NCBI RefSeq assembly: GCF_000425225.1 | Contig: NZ_AULJ01000001.1 | Location: forward strand, 124,001-188,000 | Direction: 5' to 3' | Length of the DNA stretch: 64,000 nt | DNA from: Pontibacillus marinus BH030004 = DSM 16465 | GTDB lineage: Bacteria > Bacillota > Bacilli > Bacillales > BH030062 | Part shown: piece after piece, positions 25,854 to 34,554 of the stretch | Layout of the letters: the number at the start of each line of letters is the position of its first letter | How positions within the stretch are numbered: the first letter of the stretch is position 1 | The notes under the pieces: generated by a model | The model's database searches: none | What the model was told of the DNA's origin: nothing | What the model saw: the letters and a program-made list of their open reading frames with translations, nothing else | Translations under genes and position numbers: made by a program

Positions 25854-26900
25854 ATGAAAGGATTCAAAAAGAGTTTATTTTTAATGGTAACAGTACTTGT
25901 ATTCGGCCTACTAGCTGCTTGTGGAGGAAACGGTGAAGAAGCAAGTGGAAATGAAGGTAATGGAGATGAAAGTAAAGATAGTAAATCAGAAAAGAAATCC
26001 CTTCAGGTTGGTATGACTCTAGCAGAAGACTCTCACTATTACAAAGGTTTAGAGAAGTTTGCTGAACTTGTTAAAGAAAAATCTGATGGTGAACTTACAA
26101 TTGAAATCTTCCCGAACGGTTCTCTTGGGGGAGAGCGTGATATGGTAGAAAGCTTGCAAGTAGGTACATTAGATATGGTTCTATCTTCAACAGGACCGCT
26201 TGGTGGATTCGCACCTGAAATCAACGTGGTAGACTTACCTTTCCTTTTTGAAGATCGTGAACACGCTTATAAAGTTTTAGATGGTGAAATTGGACAAGAT
26301 TTACTAACAAAGCTAGAAGATTCTAATATTAAAGGTCTAGCTTGGTGGGAGAACGGTTTCCGTAACGTAACAAATAGTAAACGTGCAATTAAAGAGCCAA
26401 AAGATTTAGAGGGCCTTAAGATCCGTACTATGGAAAATGAAGTACACATGGATTCCTTTGAAGCAATGGGCGCTAACCCAACACCAATGTCATTCACTGA
26501 GCTGTTTACAGCACTTCAACAAGGTGTAGTAGATGGTCAAGAAAATCCAGTACCAATCATCAAGACTTCTCAGTTCTACGAAGTACAAGATCACTTAACA
26601 CTTACAGGTCATTTCTATTCTCCTGCAGCACTTCTAGTAAGCTCTAAAGTATTTGAAGGTCTTTCAGAAGAGCATCAAAAAGTGCTACAAGAAGCAGCTC
26701 AAGAAGGCGCAGAGTTTGAGCGTCAAGTTGTTAAAGATATGGACAAAGAAATGGTTGCTGACTTGAAAGAAAAAGGTATGAAAGTTGTGGAAGATGTAGA
26801 TAAAGATGCATTCCGTGAAGCAACGAAGAGTGTTTATAAGAAGTATGAAGAGAAATTTGGTAAAGAGTTAATTCAAAAAATTCAAGACGCTGCTAAATAA
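25854..26900 (+). CDS. TRAP transporter substrate-binding protein, DctP family
   Basis: This 348-residue lipoprotein has a signal segment ending in LLAACGG. The mature part follows the DctP pattern, with IEIFPNGSLGGERDMVE near residue 85 and AWWENGFRNVTNSKR with the carboxylate-binding arginine. TRAP binding proteins capture organic acids and pass them to a DctQ-DctM membrane pair, here at 27046 and 27537. With the acid-sugar kinase on one side and PdxA2 on the other, a four-carbon sugar acid is the likely cargo. A hairpin after this gene may reduce expression of the membrane subunits. Confidence 0.93.
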   Translation: MKGFKKSLFLMVTVLVFGLLAACGGNGEEASGNEGNGDESKDSKSEKKSLQVGMTLAEDSHYYKGLEKFAELVKEKSDGELTIEIFPNGSLGGERDMVESLQVGTLDMVLSSTGPLGGFAPEINVVDLPFLFEDREHAYKVLDGEIGQDLLTKLEDSNIKGLAWWENGFRNVTNSKRAIKEPKDLEGLKIRTMENEVHMDSFEAMGANPTPMSFTELFTALQQGVVDGQENPVPIIKTSQFYEVQDHLTLTGHFYSPAALLVSSKVFEGLSEEHQKVLQEAAQEGAEFERQVVKDMDKEMVADLKEKGMKVVEDVDKDAFREATKSVYKKYEEKFGKELIQKIQDAAK

Positions 26901-26912
26901 GACAGTCTTATA

Positions 26913-26946
26913 GAAGGTGTGGGGAAGCTTAATCCCCCACATCTTC
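26913..26946 (+). terminator. Attenuator hairpin between dctP and dctQ
   Basis: GAAGGTGTGGGG pairs with CCCCACATCTTC, followed by CTTTTAT. It sits inside the operon after the binding-protein gene, where a partial terminator would give binding protein in excess of the membrane parts. Confidence 0.7.
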
Positions 26947-27045
26947 CTTTTATAAAAGAGAAATTTTAAGAATGGGACCTGAATAGAAAAGCATCTTGCC
27001 ACTCCCTTATTAGGGAAAGGCCAATCTTTTCTAAGGAGGAGGGGT

Positions 27046-27540
27046 ATGATGAGAGCAATAATCAAATCAATCGATGGTTTAAATAAAGTCTTAGGAGTAT
27101 TACTAGCCGTATTATTAATGGTCATGTCTGCCGTCGTATTCTATCAAGTGTTCTCAAGGTTCGTTCTTGATGAGTCACTTCGTTGGTCTGAAGAATTAGC
27201 TCGCTACATTATGATTTGGGCGGTATTCATAGGTTCAGCCTTGGCTATTCGAAAGATGGAACTTATATCAGTGGATGCGATCAAAGAGCTAATGCCTGAA
27301 AAAGCGATTAAGGTTTTAAACATTTTAGTATATTTAGCTTCAATTGTATTTTTAGCAGTCCTCGTTCAATACGGGTTTGAAATGGTGTCAAATGTATCAA
27401 CTCAAACATCACCAGCCATGAGGATACCAATGGCATGGGCATATGCAGCAATTCCAGTTGGATCTATTTTCATGATCATCAATTGTATTGCAATTGTGAT
27501 CGAAAATATTATGAATTTTAAAGGAGGGGAACAAACATGA
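27046..27540 (+). CDS. TRAP transporter small permease, DctQ family
   Basis: The 164-residue protein has four hydrophobic segments and the DctQ-type stretch SLRWSEELARYIMIWAVFIG. It forms the small membrane subunit of the TRAP carrier. Its stop codon overlaps the start of the large subunit by four bases. AAGGAGGAGGGG precedes the first of two adjacent ATG codons. Confidence 0.92.
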   Translation: MMRAIIKSIDGLNKVLGVLLAVLLMVMSAVVFYQVFSRFVLDESLRWSEELARYIMIWAVFIGSALAIRKMELISVDAIKELMPEKAIKVLNILVYLASIVFLAVLVQYGFEMVSNVSTQTSPAMRIPMAWAYAAIPVGSIFMIINCIAIVIENIMNFKGGEQT

Positions 27541-28814
27541 CAGTCACATTATTAGTATCTATGCTCATTATGTTTGTTCTCACTGTACCGATAGCGTTAG
27601 CGATTGGAGGAGCTTCTACGTTAGCCATTACAACAAGTGGTGATTTACCTTTGCTCGTAGTGGTTCAACGAATCTTCACCTCACTTGATTCATTTCCGCT
27701 TATGGCAATTCCATTTTTCATTTTAGCTGGTTCCTTAATGGAGTCTGGTGGTATTTCAAAACGACTTGTCCATTTTGCGAACACTTTAGTAGGCTCCATG
27801 ACTGGTGGTCTAGCAGGGGTAACGGTTGTCACATCCATGTTCTTTGCAGCTATTTCTGGTTCAAGTCCAGCTACGGTTGCGGCAATTGGTTCCATTATGA
27901 TTCCAGCGATGGTAGCCAAACATTATGATGTAAACTTTGCTGCTGCTGTTCAATCTGTAGCAGGTGCACTAGGTGTAATCATCCCGCCTAGTATTCCAAT
28001 GATTTTATATGGAGTTGTGGTAGGCGTTTCCATCGGAGATCTATTTCTAGCAGGAATTGTTCCAGGCTTCTTAATTGGCGGTTCCTTAGTATTAACAGCG
28101 TTTATTATTTCAAAACGTAAAGGATACAAGGGGACGCAATCCTATACAGGTGAAGAGCGATTAAAAGCTTTCTTGGATGCCATATTTGCTATGCTTATGC
28201 CAGTGATTATCCTAGGCGGGATTTACGGAGGGATCTTCACACCAACAGAAGCAGCGGTTGTAGCTGTAGCTTATGCTCTTATTATTGGAACGGTTGTTTA
28301 TCGAGAGATTACTTTTAAGAATATCATCCCTATTTTTGTGAAATCAGGAATTACTACAGCAATTATCATGCTTATTATCGGTAATGCTGGTTTACTAGGT
28401 TGGATCTTAACGAAAGAACGCATTCCTCAGACGGTTGCGCAATCCTTTATTGAGTTCTCAGACAGCCCGATTGTTTTCTTATTAATTGTAAATCTATTTT
28501 TACTTATCGTAGGAATGTTCTTCGAGACTTCCGCGTCCGTTATCATTCTAGCGCCGATCCTTGCACCGATTGCAATGCAATTAGGGATTAACCCGATTCA
28601 TTTCGGAATTATTATGGTCGTGAACCTTGCCATAGGAATGGTAACTCCACCACTTGGAGTAAATCTATTTGTCGCCATGCAAATATCCAAAGTGAAATTA
28701 GAACAGCTATCGAAAGCTGTGCTCATATTCTTAGCTGTCTTGATTTTCGACGTGTTGTTAATCAGTTATGTTCCAGAGATATCTATGTTCCTAGTTGAAA
28801 TGTTTGAAAAATAG
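27537..28814 (+). CDS. TRAP transporter large permease, DctM family
   Basis: The 425-residue membrane protein has about twelve hydrophobic segments with DctM motifs such as PFFILAGSLMESGGIS, AAISGSSPATVAAIGS and GVIIPPSIPMILYGVV. It is the sodium-coupled translocation subunit working with the DctP and DctQ proteins encoded just upstream. Substrate is set by the binding protein, probably an acid sugar in view of the neighbouring kinase and dehydrogenase. Confidence 0.93.
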   Translation: MTVTLLVSMLIMFVLTVPIALAIGGASTLAITTSGDLPLLVVVQRIFTSLDSFPLMAIPFFILAGSLMESGGISKRLVHFANTLVGSMTGGLAGVTVVTSMFFAAISGSSPATVAAIGSIMIPAMVAKHYDVNFAAAVQSVAGALGVIIPPSIPMILYGVVVGVSIGDLFLAGIVPGFLIGGSLVLTAFIISKRKGYKGTQSYTGEERLKAFLDAIFAMLMPVIILGGIYGGIFTPTEAAVVAVAYALIIGTVVYREITFKNIIPIFVKSGITTAIIMLIIGNAGLLGWILTKERIPQTVAQSFIEFSDSPIVFLLIVNLFLLIVGMFFETSASVIILAPILAPIAMQLGINPIHFGIIMVVNLAIGMVTPPLGVNLFVAMQISKVKLEQLSKAVLIFLAVLIFDVLLISYVPEISMFLVEMFEK

Positions 28815-28840
28815 ACCGTACTAAAGGAGGAAGCAATGAA

Positions 28841-29854
28841 ATGACTCTACAAAAACCAACTATAGCAATTACCATGGGTGATCCTTCCGGAATTGGAGCG
28901 GAAATCACGGTGAAATCCTTACAAGATGCAGCCTTGTACGAACAATGTAAACCATTCGTCATTGGCGATAAAAAAATCATAGAGCGTGCATTGGACGTAA
29001 CCAATGTAAACTTAGATCTCAATGCAATTCAGGAGCCAAAAAACGGTAAGTACACACATGGAACAATTGATGTGTTGGATTTAGACTTGGTTTCCGATGA
29101 TTTAAAATGGGGCGAGGTTTCCGCTGAAGCAGGGAATGCAGCATTCCATTATTTAAAAACGGCCATCACACTAACGAACGAGAATAAAATACATGGGATT
29201 TGCACAGCTCCATTGAATAAAGAAGCTCTTCATAAAGCTGGTCATATCTATCCAGGTCATACCGAGATCCTAGCAGAGCTAACGAATACAAAAGACTTTG
29301 CGATGATGTTGTCAGCTCCTGATCTTCGAGTGATTCATGTTACAACACATATTGGTCTTATGGATGCAATTAAGAAGATTGATTCTGAACGTGTGTATAA
29401 AGTCATTGATATGGCTCACGAGACTCTTCAAAAAGCAGGCATCGAATCACCGCGTATTGCGGTTTGTGGAATTAACCCACACGCTGGAGAGAATGGTCTC
29501 TTTGGAAATGGTGAAGAAGAAGAGAAAGTAATCCCTGGTGTTGAAAAGGCACAAGAGGAAGGTATTAATGTTGTTGGTCCTTTACCAGCCGACACCCTAT
29601 TCTTCCGAGCGAAAAGAGGAGACTTTGATATCGTTGTAGCCCAGTATCATGACCAAGGACATGGTCCGATCAAGGTATTAGGATTAGAGGCTGGGGTTAA
29701 TATAACAGTAGGTCTACCGATTATTCGCACAAGTGTTGACCATGGCACAGCTTTTGATATTGCTGGTAAAAATATTGCAGATGAGTTATCACTAAAAGAA
29801 GCCCTTCGTATTGCGATTGACTTAGCTCCACGTGATAAAGCTCTTCAAGAGTAA
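28841..29854 (+). CDS. pdxA2: PdxA2-type 4-phosphate dehydrogenase (D-threonate/erythronate 4-phosphate)
   Basis: This 337-residue PdxA-family oxidoreductase has ITMGDPSGIGAEI at the N-terminus and the metal-binding histidines in YPGHTEILAEL and VAQYHDQGHGPIKVLG. Classical PdxA acts in pyridoxal phosphate synthesis. The PdxA2 branch, found next to DUF1537 kinases, oxidises and decarboxylates D-threonate 4-phosphate to dihydroxyacetone phosphate and CO2. Location in the kinase/TRAP operon argues for PdxA2. A start-stop ATG-AAA-TGA at 28836 sits between the ribosome binding site and the ATG at 28841. Confidence 0.88.
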   Translation: MTLQKPTIAITMGDPSGIGAEITVKSLQDAALYEQCKPFVIGDKKIIERALDVTNVNLDLNAIQEPKNGKYTHGTIDVLDLDLVSDDLKWGEVSAEAGNAAFHYLKTAITLTNENKIHGICTAPLNKEALHKAGHIYPGHTEILAELTNTKDFAMMLSAPDLRVIHVTTHIGLMDAIKKIDSERVYKVIDMAHETLQKAGIESPRIAVCGINPHAGENGLFGNGEEEEKVIPGVEKAQEEGINVVGPLPADTLFFRAKRGDFDIVVAQYHDQGHGPIKVLGLEAGVNITVGLPIIRTSVDHGTAFDIAGKNIADELSLKEALRIAIDLAPRDKALQE

Positions 29855-29949
29855 ATGAGAGAGGGCAAGAGATCGTAGTGGTCTCTTGCTTTCTTGCTGT
29901 TTTTTATTGGATACATTCTGAAAATAATAAACATGAGAGGAAGTTTTTC

Positions 29950-31200
29950 GTGACATTTCCAAAGATGGCTAAAATCAAACAAAAATTTCAGACCAACCCC
30001 ATACAAAATATTCAAAAGGTAGTGGCTGAACAATTCGCTAAAGTTGGAGCAGATGATTCCATCAAACCTGGTATGGAAGTGGCTATTACAGTCGGGAGTC
30101 GAGGGATTGCAAACATTCCCCTAATTGTAAAGTATGCTGGAGAAGAAGTGAAAAAACGCGGCGCGACCCCATTCATTATACCGGCCATGGGAAGTCATGG
30201 AGGTGCAACAGCAGAAGGACAAATAGAGGTCCTAGAAGGCTTAGGGGTAACAGAAGAAGCAACAGGATGTGAAATCCGTTCTTCTATGGATGTGGTTGAA
30301 GTAGGGCAAACGGATGATGGTGTACCTGTTTATACAGATCAACACGCCTATAACGCTGATGGAATTATCGTGATGGGCCGTGTAAAAGCTCATACCGATT
30401 TTAAAAGTACATTCGAAAGCGGTATTTTGAAAATGGCTTCCATAGGGATGGGAAAACATAAGCAGGCACTTGCCCTACATACTTACGGCATCAAAGGGAT
30501 TCGTGACATGATGCCCGATGTGGGTCGCGTCGCTATTTCCAATACAAATACACTTTTTGGGTTTGCCATTGTAGAGAATGCCCACGAAGAAACCACTATA
30601 TTGGAAGCCATTTTGCCTCAGGATATTGATGATCGTGAACCAAAATTATTAACTGAATCCATTGAACTTATGCCAAGCATACCCGTAAATGAGATGGACA
30701 TTTTAGTTGTTGATGAGATTGGCAAAAACTACAGTGGGACAGGAATGGATACCAATATTATAGGGCGAATTCGTGTGCTAGGTGTTGAAGAGCCTGAACT
30801 CCCTTCTGTTAAATATCTCATTGCTTCAGACCTGAGTGAAGCGAGTCATGGGAATGCGCTAGGTATTGGATTAGCCGATCTCACGACAAAACGTTTGTTT
30901 GAAAAGATCCATTTTCAAGCGATGAATGAAAATGTGATTACAAGCACCTTTTTAGACCGGGCAAAGATTCCAATTGTCTTAGATAATGATCAGAAAGCTT
31001 TACAAGCAGCATTACGAGCTAATTGGGGAGTTGACGATGAAAATGCTCGGATCGTACGAATTCCAAACACGCTTCACATTGGGGAGTTATATGTATCTGA
31101 AGTTATTTTTAATGAGATTAAGGATCAAGAACGTATTGAAGTGTTAGAAGAACCAAAGGATATGGAGTTTGATGAAGCGGGTTATTTTTATCCAATGTAA
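29950..31200 (+). CDS. LarA-like (DUF2088) putative nickel-dependent hydroxyacid epimerase
   Basis: A 416-residue protein of the lactate-racemase superfamily, more divergent than the LarA at 38297. Candidate equivalents of the LarA residues are His83 in MGSHGG, His148 in VKAHTDF, Lys161 in GILKMAS and His177. The 16-residue gap between Lys161 and His177 equals that between Lys184 and His200 in L. plantarum LarA. I start at GTG 29950, after GAGAGGAAG; further upstream there is no ribosome binding site. Immediately downstream of pdxA2, it may epimerise carbon 2 of a four-carbon sugar acid. This role is inference. Confidence 0.75.
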   Translation: MTFPKMAKIKQKFQTNPIQNIQKVVAEQFAKVGADDSIKPGMEVAITVGSRGIANIPLIVKYAGEEVKKRGATPFIIPAMGSHGGATAEGQIEVLEGLGVTEEATGCEIRSSMDVVEVGQTDDGVPVYTDQHAYNADGIIVMGRVKAHTDFKSTFESGILKMASIGMGKHKQALALHTYGIKGIRDMMPDVGRVAISNTNTLFGFAIVENAHEETTILEAILPQDIDDREPKLLTESIELMPSIPVNEMDILVVDEIGKNYSGTGMDTNIIGRIRVLGVEEPELPSVKYLIASDLSEASHGNALGIGLADLTTKRLFEKIHFQAMNENVITSTFLDRAKIPIVLDNDQKALQAALRANWGVDDENARIVRIPNTLHIGELYVSEVIFNEIKDQERIEVLEEPKDMEFDEAGYFYPM

Positions 31201-31226
31201 AAGGTAAAAGAGGGGGAGGATGTATG

Positions 31227-32660
31227 ATGAGTGAACAACCGATTTCGTATAAAAATTATATTGCAGGATCTTGGGTAGAAGGTGAAGGTACCATCCCAGT
31301 AACGAATAAATTTACAGGAGACACCTATGCTTTTGTATATCAAACATCTCGAGACCAAGTGACTGAAGCTGTGACAAGTGCAAAGGAAACGTTTGAAAAA
31401 GACACGTTATCCCCTACTGACCGTTACCATATCCTCTCTAAAGCAGCGGATATTATGAAGGAGCGTAAAGAAGAGCTTGCGCAAGTTATGGTTGCAGAGG
31501 TAGGAAAAACGATAACAGACGCCCGAACAGAAGTTGATCGAGGAATAAATACGTTAGTGGTATCTGCTGAAGAAGCAAAACGCATTTACGGTACAGGCAT
31601 CCCGATTCAGGGTGAACAAGGGAACGAAGGAAAGATTTCTTATACGATGAGAGTGCCTGTCGGTGTTGTCGGTGCCATCACACCATTTAACTTTCCGTTT
31701 AACTTAACGATTCATAAACTTGGTCCAGCATTAGCGGCAGGGAATACCGTTGTGTTAAAACCTGCTGAAGTCACTCCTGTTATTGCGATGAAGATCACAG
31801 AAATTTTGGAGGAAGCTGGTCTCCCTAAAGGATATTTACAGGTCGTAAATGGTTATGGGAAAGATACTGGACAATATCTGTTAGAGGATAGCCGAATAGC
31901 GAAATACACATTTACCGGAAGTGCTGGTGTTGGGAAACATATTAAAGCCGTAACGGGTATCCGAAAAGTAACCCTTGAATTGGGGAATAATTCACCGAAT
32001 ATTGTACACCATGACGTGAAAGATCTAGACCGTGCTGTAGAGCTGTGCACAACACGTGCCATAGCCAATGCAGGTCAAGCTTGTATTTCTGTCCAGCGAA
32101 TCTTTGTTCATGAAGACCGTTATGATGAATTTGTTGAGAAGGCGAAAAATCGCGTAGAAAGATTTGTCGTAGGTGATCCTTCCAATGAAGCGACAAACAT
32201 CGGTCCTCTTATTTCAGAGGATGCTGCAAAACGTGTTGAAGCTTGGGTTCAAGAAGCAGAAAGTCAGGGGGCAAATGTAGTGACTGGAGGAAAACGTGAT
32301 GGTTCACTCTATCATCCTACGATTCTGACAGATGTAACCGCTGACATGAAGGTCATGTGTGAAGAAGTATTTGCTCCTATTATGAACATTGTGAAGTACT
32401 CTGACATTGATGAAGCATTCAAGGAAGCCAATGCTTCTGACTTCGGACTCCAAGTGGGCGTCTTCACGGCAGATTTAGATCTAGCCATGAAAGCAACGAA
32501 GAAGCTTGAATTTGGTGGGGTTATTATCAACAATGTATCCACATTTAGAGCAGACATCATGCCTTATGGCGGTGTGAAAGATAGTGGTCTTGGAAAAGAA
32601 GGGCCTAAGTATGCCATTGAAGAGTTAACGGATGAACGATTAGTTGTCATAGATTCATAA
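31227..32660 (+). CDS. NAD(P)-dependent aldehyde dehydrogenase
   Basis: This complete aldehyde dehydrogenase of about 478 residues has catalytic Cys286 in NAGQACISVQR and general base Glu251 in VTLELGNNSP. The ELGGK/N variant and the MPYGGVKDSGLGKEG end place it with lactaldehyde/glycolaldehyde or phosphonoacetaldehyde-type enzymes. It is a close paralogue of the truncated gene at 2-655. I start at the second of two adjacent ATG codons because of spacing from GGGGGAGGA. In the acid-sugar operon it could convert a short hydroxyaldehyde to a hydroxyacid. The substrate is not known. Confidence 0.9.
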   Translation: MSEQPISYKNYIAGSWVEGEGTIPVTNKFTGDTYAFVYQTSRDQVTEAVTSAKETFEKDTLSPTDRYHILSKAADIMKERKEELAQVMVAEVGKTITDARTEVDRGINTLVVSAEEAKRIYGTGIPIQGEQGNEGKISYTMRVPVGVVGAITPFNFPFNLTIHKLGPALAAGNTVVLKPAEVTPVIAMKITEILEEAGLPKGYLQVVNGYGKDTGQYLLEDSRIAKYTFTGSAGVGKHIKAVTGIRKVTLELGNNSPNIVHHDVKDLDRAVELCTTRAIANAGQACISVQRIFVHEDRYDEFVEKAKNRVERFVVGDPSNEATNIGPLISEDAAKRVEAWVQEAESQGANVVTGGKRDGSLYHPTILTDVTADMKVMCEEVFAPIMNIVKYSDIDEAFKEANASDFGLQVGVFTADLDLAMKATKKLEFGGVIINNVSTFRADIMPYGGVKDSGLGKEGPKYAIEELTDERLVVIDS

Positions 32661-32686
32661 ACCGTTTGATAAGGGGAGTAGAGAAT

Positions 32687-33895
32687 ATGAGAAATACATG
32701 GGAATTTTTCTCAAGTGAGAATATCGTTTTTGGGAATGGGGCTATTCAAAAGTTGGATAAAGTCCTCTCCCGTTTTGGCGCTAAAAACGTCTTATTAGTA
32801 ACTGATCAGGGTATCAAATCAGCGGGAATCCTCGAGAAAGTAACGGATGAACTAGAGAAATATGGATATCATTATTTAGTATATGATAAAGCTGTACCTG
32901 AACCTCCTATTAAATCAGCAATGGAATGCTTGGCATACGCGCAGTCTGAGATGCAGACAGACGTCATTATTGGTCTTGGTGGAGGAAGTAGTATTGACCT
33001 CGCTAAGGTTGTTGGGCTACTCCTTGAATATGGCGGAGAGCCAAGAGATTATTTTGGAGGAGAGAATCTCGTCCCTGGTCCTGTGAAACCAATGATCGCA
33101 ATTCCGACGACAGCTGGTACAGGGTCTGAAGTTACCTCGGTAACCGTTTTAACCGATACAGAAAATCAGATGAAAGTTGGGATCTCAGACAACTTTTTAA
33201 GACCATCTGTTGCATTGTTGGATCCAGAACTAACAGTCGGACTACCACCATACGTAACAGCATGTTCCGGGATCGATGCATTGTCTCATGCCATTGAAGC
33301 TTATACTGCAAAAGACTATAAATATATTGAAGCAGAAGGGAATTTACTCTTTCAAGGATCCAACCCAATTAGTGATGTCTATGCATTAAAAGCGATCCAA
33401 CTTATTGCAGACAATCTAATTGTAGCTGTACATCAGGGAAGTAATGTGGAAGCACGAGAGAACATGCTACTTGCCAGCCTATTTGCAGGCATGGCGTTTT
33501 CAAATGCTGGTACAGCGGCTGCTCATGCGCTAGCCTATCCAATTGGTGGAGTTACAAAATCTCCGCATGGCGAAGTAACGGGTTTATTGCTTCCGTATGT
33601 GATGAAGCATAATGCAACCGTAGCGCCGGAGAAAATGGCTGAGATTGCAAAGGCTTTCCACTATGATCTTTCAGGTTTGAATAACCATGAAGCGGCTGAA
33701 CTAGGATATGAGGCCGTCTTAAATCTATTAGGCCAGATCAATTTACCTCAAACGCTTTCTGAAATTGGCGTGCAAGAAGAGCAGATCCCTGAAATAGCAT
33801 CAAAAGCTCTTCAGATCGATCGTTTAATTCGAAACAACCCGAGAGTGCCATCTCAAAACTCATTTGAAGCGTTACTTGAAACGGCTTTTGCATAA
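32687..33895 (+). CDS. Iron-containing (group III) alcohol dehydrogenase
   Basis: A 402-residue dehydrogenase with the nucleotide-binding motif GLGGGSSIDLAK and PTTAGTGSEVT. Metal-ligand segments are CSGIDALSHAIEAY and NAGTAAAHALAYPIGG, with the HGEVTG histidine. I start at ATG 32687, eight bases after AAGGGGAG. Members interconvert alcohols and aldehydes or 2-hydroxyacids and ketoacids. It follows the aldehyde dehydrogenase by 26 bases, so the pair could oxidise a polyol or hydroxy-alcohol to an acid entering the LarA/kinase route. That pairing is a suggestion from context. Confidence 0.9.
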   Translation: MRNTWEFFSSENIVFGNGAIQKLDKVLSRFGAKNVLLVTDQGIKSAGILEKVTDELEKYGYHYLVYDKAVPEPPIKSAMECLAYAQSEMQTDVIIGLGGGSSIDLAKVVGLLLEYGGEPRDYFGGENLVPGPVKPMIAIPTTAGTGSEVTSVTVLTDTENQMKVGISDNFLRPSVALLDPELTVGLPPYVTACSGIDALSHAIEAYTAKDYKYIEAEGNLLFQGSNPISDVYALKAIQLIADNLIVAVHQGSNVEARENMLLASLFAGMAFSNAGTAAAHALAYPIGGVTKSPHGEVTGLLLPYVMKHNATVAPEKMAEIAKAFHYDLSGLNNHEAAELGYEAVLNLLGQINLPQTLSEIGVQEEQIPEIASKALQIDRLIRNNPRVPSQNSFEALLETAFA

Positions 33896-33965
33896 TAGAT
33901 TGACAGAAGGAACTGTGGACGGTTAACTTTGTAAAAATAGAAGAATGTGATAAGGAAGTGAACCC

Positions 33966-34433
33966 ATGAGTCAACGTTTCTCTCATTATGATGAACATGA
34001 GGATGCCAACATGATGAAAGTTGAAGTGAATTTAGATGATACACCACCAGAGTGGTTAGGTTATGTGATGGATAAGCTGTTTGAACTTGGGGCAAATGAT
34101 GTGTATTACATTCCAATCTTTATGAAGAAAAACCGTCCAGGTATTCTTTTGCAACTTTTATGTGATCAATCGAAGCTGGATTCTTTGAAGGATGTCCTTT
34201 TCAAAGAGACGACAACCCTTGGGTTACGCTATTACCCACTATCTGTTCATAGGCTTGAAAGAAGGTTCCAGTCACTTACGACCCCTTGGGGAGAAGTTCA
34301 AATCAAAGAAGGTCTACATAATGGAGAAGTGATGCAAAGGTCCCCGGAGTACGATGAATGTAAACAAATTGCTGAGCAATATGATGTTCCATTGAAGGAA
34401 GTTTATAATAGGATTTGGCAGTTGTTGGGGTGA
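33966..34433 (+). CDS. larC: LarC C-terminal domain as a separate gene (LarC2)
   Basis: The 155-residue protein matches the C-terminal domain of LarC. It has VEVNLDDTPPEWLGYVMDKL, then IFMKKNRPGILLQLL, TTTLGLRYY and an ending VPLKEVYNRIW. In the nickel-pincer pathway the full LarC inserts nickel using CTP. Here the N-terminal part (21456-22340) lies about 11.6 kb upstream in another operon, so the two polypeptides would have to associate in trans. GGAAG precedes the ATG. The gene sits at the end of the acid-sugar operon, which links that operon to nickel cofactor assembly. Confidence 0.88.
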   Translation: MSQRFSHYDEHEDANMMKVEVNLDDTPPEWLGYVMDKLFELGANDVYYIPIFMKKNRPGILLQLLCDQSKLDSLKDVLFKETTTLGLRYYPLSVHRLERRFQSLTTPWGEVQIKEGLHNGEVMQRSPEYDECKQIAEQYDVPLKEVYNRIWQLLG

Positions 34434-34554
34434 AAAATAGGAAACATCCAAGTTCCTCCCTTGCTAATATAATGTGTTTATGTGGTGAATATTTACTTTT
34501 GAGAAGTATTACTTTTAATAGATAGGATCAAAAGCTATAAAATGGGGAGATCCA

